Assembly (NCBI GenBank): GCA_030603635.1
Contig: JAUVXK010000002.1
Location: forward strand, 21,155 to 85,154
Reading direction: 5' to 3'
Length of the DNA: 64,000 nt
DNA from: Burkholderiales bacterium
Lineage (GTDB): Bacteria > Pseudomonadota > Gammaproteobacteria > Burkholderiales > Burkholderiaceae_C
The translations under genes and the position numbers were made by a program. A model generated the notes under the pieces. That model did not search any database, was not told where the DNA came from, and worked only from the letters and a program-made list of their open reading frames with translations. Every line of letters starts with the position of its first letter. Position 1 is the first letter of the stretch. Positions 44,875 through 52,299 of the stretch are shown here, one piece after another.

Positions 44875-47012
44875 GAGCGATCCCCGCCCGTCGCACTTGG
44901 GGCTGCCTCCCTCCGCCCGGACGAGGTACGGCTGCCACCACGAACGTACTCGACAAGCGCCTGTACATGAGCCGGGGGGCGTGGGGTGAGCAGACTGACC
45001 AGCACCATCACGGCAAACCCCACGGGCACCCCGAACACGCCGGCCGAAACCGGCTGTATGCCCCACCACAGATCGACCGGGGCAGTGACCCCGAATGCCG
45101 AGCGCAGCCAGGGCTGGTTGACAACCATGTAGTAGAACGTGACGCCAAGACCACTGACCATGCCCGCGACGGCCGCCACTCCAGTGGTTCGCTTCCAGAA
45201 GATGCCCAATACCAGGGCCGGGAAGAATGCAGCCGCCGCGATGGAAAAAGCCGATGAGACCAGGAAAAGGATGTCCGCAGGCTTCTGAGCGGCCACGTAG
45301 GCGGCGGCCAGAGCCACCACGAGCAAAAGCACCTTCGAGATCGTGACCCGTCTCGCCGTGGCGGCATGGGGATCGATCATCTTGTAGTACAGGTCATGGC
45401 TGAGCGCATTGGCGATCGTCAACAGCAGTCCATCGGCCGTGGACAAGGCCGCAGCGAGCCCGCCTGCCGCGACCAAGCCGGCAATCACGTAGGGCAGCCC
45501 GGCAATCTCGGCGGTGGCCAGAACGATGATGTCCGCACCGATGGAGATCTCGTTGAGCTGCAGAATGCCGTCTCGGTTGACATCCTGCACCCGCAGCAGG
45601 TCGGCATCGACACGGCTCCAGGCCGCCACCCAGGCCGGCAACTGGTCGAAAGGGGTGCCGACGAGCACGTTGAAGACTTCGAACTTGACCAGCACCGCCA
45701 GGGCCGGTGCGGTGAAGTAGAGCAGGCTGATGAACAGGAGCGACCAGGTCACCGACTGCCTCGCCTGGCGCACATCGGGCACGGTGTAGTACCGCATCAG
45801 GATATGGGGCAGTGCAGCAGTGCCCAGCATGAGGCAGAACACCAATGCCAGGAAGTTGCGCCGGGATTCGGTGAAGACCTGGCGCTCATCCGGACTGCCA
45901 CCGGGATCTCCCGCGAAGGGCTGGGCATGGGGCAGCATCCCATTGAGCGGTTTCGATTTGGCCTGGGCCTCCGCGAGCTGACGCGTCCAGAGCTCGCGTG
46001 CACTGCCCTCGTCGCGCGGCATGCGCGACAGTGCCTTTTCCGCTTCGGCAATCTCGGAGGCCATGCCGTTGAAGTCGCGCAAGGTGTCGAGATGCTGTTC
46101 GGCCATTTGGCGGTCGTGCAACAGCGCAGTGCCGGGATCCTGCAACTTGTCCTCCAGGATGCCTGCCTGGTGCAGGTAGATCATGCGCACCTGAATCTCG
46201 GCCTCGTCCTCAGTCAGTTCGCGCTCGCGCTCGGTGATTTTCTGGAGTTGCTGGCCGTAGATCAGTTGCGGAATGGGAAAGTCGGTCTGCTTGATCGACA
46301 ACCAGACCACCGGCAGCATGTAGGCGATGATGAGGACGATGTACTGCGCCACCTGGGTCCACGTCACGGCACGCATGCCCCCGAGGAAGGAACACACCAG
46401 GATGCCGCCCAGCCCCAGGAACACGCCGACTTCGAACGCCACGCCAGTGAGCCGGGAGGTGATCAGCCCCACCCCATAGATCTGGGCGACCACGTAGATG
46501 AACGAGCACAGGATGGCAGCACCGATGCCCAGCAGCCGTGGCCAGTGCCCGCCGTAACGCTCGCCCAGGAAGTCGGGGATGGTGAACTGGCCGAAACGCC
46601 GCAGATACGGTGCGAGCAGCAGCGCGACCAGGCAATAGCCGCCGGTCCAGCCCAGCACGTAAGCCAGCCCGCTGTAGCCCTGTACATAGAGCGTACCCGC
46701 CAACCCGATGAACGAGGCGGCCGACATCCAGTCGGCCCCGGTGGCCATGCCGTTGTACACCGCCGGCACCCGCCGCCCTGCCACGTAGTACTCGACCGGG
46801 TCGATGGTGCGGCTCATGATGCCGATCGCGGCATAGACCCCGATGGTGGCGAGCAGGAAGATCATCCCGATCCACTCGCGTGGCAGGCCGAGCTGCTCCA
46901 GCAGGGCCAGCACACCGACGAACAGGAAAAACGCACCGGTGAACCAGAAGTACACCCGGTCCAGCTGGCGCCGGAAGACCTGCTGGGTGCGCGGGGTCAT
47001 GTCATGGGCCAT
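44871..47012 (-). CDS. SSS-family sodium:solute symporter (VC_2705-like), long form with extra loop insertion
   Basis: GMATGADWMSAASFIGLAGTLY, GGLAAALSTADGLLLTIANALSHDLYYK; 713 aa; preceded by DUF4212 gene. Confidence 0.9.
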   Translation of the reverse strand: MAHDMTPRTQQVFRRQLDRVYFWFTGAFFLFVGVLALLEQLGLPREWIGMIFLLATIGVYAAIGIMSRTIDPVEYYVAGRRVPAVYNGMATGADWMSAASFIGLAGTLYVQGYSGLAYVLGWTGGYCLVALLLAPYLRRFGQFTIPDFLGERYGGHWPRLLGIGAAILCSFIYVVAQIYGVGLITSRLTGVAFEVGVFLGLGGILVCSFLGGMRAVTWTQVAQYIVLIIAYMLPVVWLSIKQTDFPIPQLIYGQQLQKITERERELTEDEAEIQVRMIYLHQAGILEDKLQDPGTALLHDRQMAEQHLDTLRDFNGMASEIAEAEKALSRMPRDEGSARELWTRQLAEAQAKSKPLNGMLPHAQPFAGDPGGSPDERQVFTESRRNFLALVFCLMLGTAALPHILMRYYTVPDVRQARQSVTWSLLFISLLYFTAPALAVLVKFEVFNVLVGTPFDQLPAWVAAWSRVDADLLRVQDVNRDGILQLNEISIGADIIVLATAEIAGLPYVIAGLVAAGGLAAALSTADGLLLTIANALSHDLYYKMIDPHAATARRVTISKVLLLVVALAAAYVAAQKPADILFLVSSAFSIAAAAFFPALVLGIFWKRTTGVAAVAGMVSGLGVTFYYMVVNQPWLRSAFGVTAPVDLWWGIQPVSAGVFGVPVGFAVMVLVSLLTPRPPAHVQALVEYVRGGSRTSSGRREAAPSATGGDRS

Positions 47013-47277
47013 GGTGCTCCTCGGTGTCCGGGGGGTCGACCACGCCGTAGCGCGCGTCCAGCCGGTTCACGTACCAGGCGTAGACCGCGATGATGAGCCC
47101 GTACACGATCAGGCCGCCCTGTGCCGCGACCCAGTAGCTGAAGGGCCAGCCGAAGAAGGCGAAATCGAGGTCGCGGGCGAAATAACTGATCACGAAGGAC
47201 ACCACGAACCAGACCAGCAGCAAGCCTGCCGTGATCGTCTGGACCCGGCGCCAGTACCTGCGTGGGTCGCCCTTCAT
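47002..47277 (-). CDS. DUF4212 small membrane subunit of solute symporter
   Basis: 91 aa, two TM, FFGWPFSYWVAAQGGLIVYGLIIAVYAWYVNRLD; overlaps symporter start by 11 bp. Confidence 0.85.
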   Translation of the reverse strand: MKGDPRRYWRRVQTITAGLLLVWFVVSFVISYFARDLDFAFFGWPFSYWVAAQGGLIVYGLIIAVYAWYVNRLDARYGVVDPPDTEEHHGP

Positions 47278-47867
47278 GCGCCCTCCTCTGGGGCGTGGGT
47301 ACCCAGGTAGGTGGCAGAGAGCCGGGCTGCAACGCGGGGTTCGAATCCCTGCAAATGCCGCACCAGTTCATGCAGCCGGTCCGTTTGGCCGAGGGCGGCA
47401 TGGATGTGCGCCATTTCCACATAGGCGTCCGGGCTCCAGGGCTGGAGTTCGGTGTTGTGCTTCAGGGCCACCAAGGCTTCGTCGGGACGACCCAGCCGCC
47501 ACAGGCAGCGCCCCATGCCATACCAGGCCCGATCCAACCCCGGGGATCGCGCCACGGCGGCCTGGAACGCTTGCAAGGCATCGCCATGGCACTGCTGTGC
47601 CTCCAGCAGGAAGCCGAGGTTGTACAGGGCATCGGCCCGCTCCGGCATGAGGGCGACGAGCCGGCGTTGCCAGGCCAGGGCACCGAGCTTGCGGCCCGAC
47701 TGGGCTCGCAGAAAGGCCAGGGCACCCAGGACACGGGCATCATGGGGAGACAGACGTGCCAGACGCCACCAGCAACCCACACTGGACGCCCTCATTCCCA
47801 ACAGCGTGGAAGCCTGGGCCAGCAGGAGCCAGCCCATGCGCCGTCCTCTCAGGGACCAGGCCGTCAT
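47274..47867 (-). CDS. TPR-repeat protein
   Basis: TPR-like repeats (ADALYNLGFLLEAQQCHGDALQAFQAAVARSPGLDRAWYGMGRCLWRLGRPDEALVAL); 4-bp overlaps on both sides. Confidence 0.75.
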   Translation of the reverse strand: MTAWSLRGRRMGWLLLAQASTLLGMRASSVGCWWRLARLSPHDARVLGALAFLRAQSGRKLGALAWQRRLVALMPERADALYNLGFLLEAQQCHGDALQAFQAAVARSPGLDRAWYGMGRCLWRLGRPDEALVALKHNTELQPWSPDAYVEMAHIHAALGQTDRLHELVRHLQGFEPRVAARLSATYLGTHAPEEGA

Positions 47868-48172
47868 CGGCACGACTCCATGCCCAGATCGAGGCACAAG
47901 CCGATTTTGCCGAACAGTGCGGCCAGCCACACCAGCAGCAGCAGGCAGAACGCGACCAGCGGCCAATGCGCTCGCGGCACCCTACGCGGCGTGACCCACG
48001 AGGCCACCACGACGAAGGGGCGCACCAGCGTGTCGAGCAACCACATAAAGGGGTTGCCCTGCCCGGCATTCGGTGCCAGACGCCGCAACCATGCGGACAG
48101 CACCCAGCGGCCCAGCAAGGCAAGCAGCGCGATCTCAGCGATCAGTTTGGTGGCGGTGACGAACAAGAACAT
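47864..48172 (-). CDS. Small integral membrane protein, possibly YggT-like
   Basis: 102 aa, two to three hydrophobic segments, NPFMWLLDTLVRPFVVVASWVTPRRVP; start at MFLFVTATKL. Confidence 0.6.
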   Translation of the reverse strand: MFLFVTATKLIAEIALLALLGRWVLSAWLRRLAPNAGQGNPFMWLLDTLVRPFVVVASWVTPRRVPRAHWPLVAFCLLLLVWLAALFGKIGLCLDLGMESCR

Positions 48173-48258
48173 GACAGACCTGTACCCGTAGCTTAACAAG
48201 CACGATGCCGTTGCCGCGTGCGTGTACCATGTCCCCATCCAGGGCCCCCACCACGACC

Positions 48259-49716
48259 ATGCCTGACCAGCCGCAACCCCGCAGTGCCGACAACTACGTC
48301 AACCTGATCACGACCCCCGTGAAGGCCTTGCTCAAGCGGCCTGCGGTGTCCCTGCCCCCCAGCACGCCGATCATCGAGGCGGCACAGATCATGCGGGACC
48401 AGCGCGTCTCCTCGGTGCTCATCGTGCAGGATGGCGTGCTGTTCGGCCTCATCACGGACCGCGACCTGCGCAACCGGGTGGTTGCGGCAGGCATGGACAC
48501 GCAGCGGCCGATCATGGAGATCGCCACGTTGGCGCCCATGACCATCGACATCCACCGCCACGCATTCGACGCCCTCCTGATGATGGCCCGGCACAACATC
48601 CACCACGTGCCCGTCATGCAGGGAACCGATGTGGCCGGCATGATCACCAGCACCGACCTGACCGAGCAGCAAAGCAACTCGGCGGTGTACCTGGCCGGCG
48701 CGATCTACAAACAGACTTCCGTGGCCGGACTGGTCGAAGCCAGCACCCGCATCAAGCGGTTGCAGCAGAACCTTGCCGCTGCCGAAGCCAGCGCCTACAG
48801 CACCGGGCATATCGTGTCCGCCATCACCGACGCCCTGACGTCGCGCCTGCTGCAGCTCGGAGAACTGGAGTTCGGTCCGCCACCGGTGGACTACGCCTGG
48901 GTGGCTGCTGGCTCGCAAGGGCGCAACGAGCAGACCGCGAAGTCCGATCAGGACAACTGCATGATCATCGACGATGCCTATGACGAGCAGGCCCATGGTG
49001 ACTACTTCCGGCAGCTCTCGCGCTTCGTGTGTGACGGCCTCAACGAATGCGGCTATGTGTACTGCCCCGGTGAAATGATGGCCATGACGGACGAGTGGCG
49101 CCAGCCGCTGCGCAAATGGCGTCAGTACTTTCACCGCTGGATCGATCAGCCCGAGCCCAAGTCGCTGATGCTGACCTGCGTGTTTTTCGACCAACGCTTC
49201 GTGTACGGCAAGCAGGAACTGCTCGACAGCCTGCGTGCCGAGGTACTGGAACGCACCCGCACGCAGCGTCTGTTCCTCGCCTTCATGGTGGGCAATGCCC
49301 TGACCCACCAGCCGCCACTGAACTGGTGGGGCAGCCTCTCGCTCATCCGGGGAGGCGAACACACCGGCACCATCGACCTCAAGCACACGGGCATCGTCCC
49401 CATCATCGATCTGGCGCGGGTGTACGCCCTGGCTGGAGGCTGCGCGGCGGTCAACACGCGGGAACGACTGGAAAATGCGGCCGCCAGCGGGGAGATCACC
49501 GAACAGCGCGTGCGCGACCTGCTCGACGCGCTGGAATACCTGAGCACGCTGCGCATACAGCACCAGGCCCGGCGGATGTCGGATGGTCACGCCGCCGACA
49601 ACTACCTGCGGCCCAGCGAGCTGTCGAATTTCGAGCGCGGACACCTTAAGGAAGCGTTCGCGGTGGTCAAGAGCCTGCAAGGGGTTCTGGCCAACCGCTA
49701 CCCGATGAGTCGCTGA
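48259..49716 (+). CDS. CBS-pair / DUF294 nucleotidyltransferase-like protein
   Basis: Two CBS motifs (VSSVLIVQDGVLFGLITDRDLRNRV; HHVPVMQGTDVAGMITSTDL), NTase motif AAGSQGRNEQTAKSDQDN. Confidence 0.85.
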   Translation: MPDQPQPRSADNYVNLITTPVKALLKRPAVSLPPSTPIIEAAQIMRDQRVSSVLIVQDGVLFGLITDRDLRNRVVAAGMDTQRPIMEIATLAPMTIDIHRHAFDALLMMARHNIHHVPVMQGTDVAGMITSTDLTEQQSNSAVYLAGAIYKQTSVAGLVEASTRIKRLQQNLAAAEASAYSTGHIVSAITDALTSRLLQLGELEFGPPPVDYAWVAAGSQGRNEQTAKSDQDNCMIIDDAYDEQAHGDYFRQLSRFVCDGLNECGYVYCPGEMMAMTDEWRQPLRKWRQYFHRWIDQPEPKSLMLTCVFFDQRFVYGKQELLDSLRAEVLERTRTQRLFLAFMVGNALTHQPPLNWWGSLSLIRGGEHTGTIDLKHTGIVPIIDLARVYALAGGCAAVNTRERLENAAASGEITEQRVRDLLDALEYLSTLRIQHQARRMSDGHAADNYLRPSELSNFERGHLKEAFAVVKSLQGVLANRYPMSR

Positions 49717-49733
49717 AGCGGCAGACACGACCA

Positions 49734-51929
49734 TCAGTACTTGATGCGGGCGTAGAAAGTCTGCTGGGCGGCATGCATGGCCTGGCCAAGCGTGTGGATC
49801 CCTTTTTCCGCCAGCAGCGGGATCAGCTTCAGGAACACCTCGGCCGTGACCATGGCGTCCCCCATCGCCGTGTGGCGCCCGATGACCGTGACGTTGAAGC
49901 GCTCGGCAATCGCTTCCAGACGGTGCGAATCCTGGTTCGGGTGGATCAGCGCGGACAACAGGAGCGTATCGAGCACGGGCTGGTCGAAGACGACGCCGGT
50001 GCGCTTTTCCTTGAGCTGCAGGAAGCGCATGTCGAACGCGGCGTTGTGGGCCACCAGCACGGTGTCCTGGGCGAAAGCGTGGAACGCCGGAAGCACATCG
50101 GTGATGCGGGGTTGCCCCGCGACCATTTCGGGGGTGATGCCGTGGATGGGAATGGACGCGGGCGGAATCGGGCGCTGCGGATCCACCAGTTGCTCGAAGC
50201 ACTCTTGCCGCAGCAACTTGCCGTTCACGATGCGGGTGGCGCCGATCTGGATGATCTCGTCACCCTGGGCCGGGTTGAGACCGGTGGTCTCGGTGTCGAA
50301 CACGGTATACGACAGTTCGGCCAACGGCATGTCTTCCAGGGCTCGGCTGCGGGCGGTGGTGCGGAAGAGGTCGAAATCGTAGTACTCGGGGCGGCTTTCG
50401 CTGCGCACGAAGGCGGCGCTGTCGAGCTGCTCCTGAGGAACCGCCGAGGGCAGCAGGAAACGGAAGAAGGCTTGGTGGCTGGCCCGGTCCCGCTCGAACC
50501 AGAAGGCACCACCGTGCCGCTCCACCACGTCGCGCACCGACAGCGCCGACACCTCCTGCCCGAACCGCATGGAATCCATCTCCCAGCCCATGACCGTTTC
50601 CGTGCTGATGGCCGGACCGTTCCAGAGCAGATCGAGCTCGACCTTCTGCCGCCCCTTCGACGACGGGCGCAGGCGCAACCCGACGAAACGGATGTCGAAC
50701 GCCTCACGCAGTCGGGCACTGAGATAGACCAGCACCTGCAGGATGGAAAAGCTCTCGATGCGCAGCCACAGGTGGCCGTCAACACCCATTTCGGACACGG
50801 GAATGTCCAGGGCTTCCTCGATGCGCCGGCTCGCCGCCGCGACCAGGTCGGCTCCCAGCATGTCCTCCATGGGCCAGCGCGTCTTGAGCCCGTCTGCCGA
50901 CTCGTGCATCAGCCGCTGCACCCGCTCCGACATGCCCAGAACCTCCTCTCGGACCACAGCGAGAAAGCGTTCGCGCATGGCGGGGTCCAGGTCGGGGTAG
51001 TCGAGCATTTCCAGCGCGGCCTTGATGTTGGCCAGCGAGGCCCGGCTGCCTTCCGTCAGCCCGAGCAGCAGCTGCTCTCGGGCGGATTCGTCTTCGAACT
51101 CCCGGGTGATGTTTTCCAGCATCAGCACGAAGCCGGCAAGACGGGCGGTGGCGTCGCCCTCCTCGCTCCCCCCTGCCGCGCGCACGGGCGCCATCTGCAC
51201 CCGCAACAACTGTCCGGATCGCGTGGTGGTGACGAACTGAGCCGTGGGGTGAGCGGCGCCTCGTAGCAACCGCTGTTGCACGCTTTCCAGCGCATGGGCC
51301 ACGAGCCGGCGTTCAAACACGGTGTAGATGGATCGGCCCAGGCCGATCAGCTCGGCACCGTCGGCCAGCCGCGGGGCCTGGGACATGGCGCGAAACTGCA
51401 TGCGGGCCCGGTTGTTGTACAGGAGAATCCGCCCGTCAAGGTTGCAGACCACCACACTTTGCGTCAGTTCCGACATCAGCGCTGCCAGACGCGATTTTTC
51501 CTGTTCGATGTTCTCGGCCGCCTCCCGGACCTTGGCATCCATCTGCCGGCGCAACTCCTCGCGCTGACCCACGAGCTGGTTGAACAGCTTGGCCAGCTCA
51601 CGGGTCTCGACGTTGCCCTTGGGCCGCAGTTCCCGCACCACGTCGGTCCGCAACAGAACGCGCGCCTCCTCGGCCAGCTGGACCGACGGCGTGACCCAGT
51701 GGTCGAACCAACGCTTCAGCCCCCAGGCGATCGCGCCCATGCCCATGCCCCAGGTCAGGGAAACCAGCACCAGGCGATCCCCGAGCAAGATCCAGGCGGC
51801 ATCGCGGGCCTCGGCGTCGAGGGTCGAGCCGATCAGCCAGAAAGTCAGCAGCAGCCAGACCACCGACACGGCGGCTGCCACCCCGAGCAACCACCACAGA
51901 CGCCGGTCCGTACGACGGGGGACTGCCAT
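49734..51929 (-). CDS. Membrane-anchored PAS / degenerate histidine-kinase-like protein fused to DEDDh (DnaQ/PolIII epsilon-like) 3'-5' exonuclease
   Basis: Two N-terminal TM, PAS-like VVVCNLDGRILLYNNRARMQF, DHp-like region lacking canonical His, C-terminal exonuclease with FDTETTGL / AHNAAFDMRFL / HTAMGDAMVTAE. Confidence 0.83.
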   Translation of the reverse strand: MAVPRRTDRRLWWLLGVAAAVSVVWLLLTFWLIGSTLDAEARDAAWILLGDRLVLVSLTWGMGMGAIAWGLKRWFDHWVTPSVQLAEEARVLLRTDVVRELRPKGNVETRELAKLFNQLVGQREELRRQMDAKVREAAENIEQEKSRLAALMSELTQSVVVCNLDGRILLYNNRARMQFRAMSQAPRLADGAELIGLGRSIYTVFERRLVAHALESVQQRLLRGAAHPTAQFVTTTRSGQLLRVQMAPVRAAGGSEEGDATARLAGFVLMLENITREFEDESAREQLLLGLTEGSRASLANIKAALEMLDYPDLDPAMRERFLAVVREEVLGMSERVQRLMHESADGLKTRWPMEDMLGADLVAAASRRIEEALDIPVSEMGVDGHLWLRIESFSILQVLVYLSARLREAFDIRFVGLRLRPSSKGRQKVELDLLWNGPAISTETVMGWEMDSMRFGQEVSALSVRDVVERHGGAFWFERDRASHQAFFRFLLPSAVPQEQLDSAAFVRSESRPEYYDFDLFRTTARSRALEDMPLAELSYTVFDTETTGLNPAQGDEIIQIGATRIVNGKLLRQECFEQLVDPQRPIPPASIPIHGITPEMVAGQPRITDVLPAFHAFAQDTVLVAHNAAFDMRFLQLKEKRTGVVFDQPVLDTLLLSALIHPNQDSHRLEAIAERFNVTVIGRHTAMGDAMVTAEVFLKLIPLLAEKGIHTLGQAMHAAQQTFYARIKY

Positions 51930-51930
51930 T

Positions 51931-52299
51931 TCAGTTTTCCAGCATCTCGCGCACCTTTTCCACCAGCTCTCGAGTGGAAAAGGGCTTGGTCATGTAAGCG
52001 TTGGCGCCGAGGGCCAGCCCCTTGGCGACATCGGTATCCCGACCCTTGGCGGTGAGCATCAGAATGCGTGTGTCCTTCACTTGCTCGTGGGAACGGATCT
52101 CCTGGCAGACATCAAAGCCGGACTTGCGCGGCATCATCACGTCGAGCAGGACCAGGTCGGGGCGGTGGGCCAGGATGGCCTCGACAGCCTCCTGGCCGTC
52201 CCGGGCCAGCTTGACCTCGTAGCCCTCGCGCTTCATGAGAAATTCAAGCGAGATGAGGATGTTGGGCTCGTCGTCGGCAATCAGTATCGTGGCGCTCAT
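51931..52299 (-). CDS. Receiver-only (CheY-like) response regulator
   Basis: ILIADDEPN...[17 protein letters not shown]...LMLTAKGRD...YMTKPFS; 122 aa with no output domain. Confidence 0.92.
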   Translation of the reverse strand: MSATILIADDEPNILISLEFLMKREGYEVKLARDGQEAVEAILAHRPDLVLLDVMMPRKSGFDVCQEIRSHEQVKDTRILMLTAKGRDTDVAKGLALGANAYMTKPFSTRELVEKVREMLEN

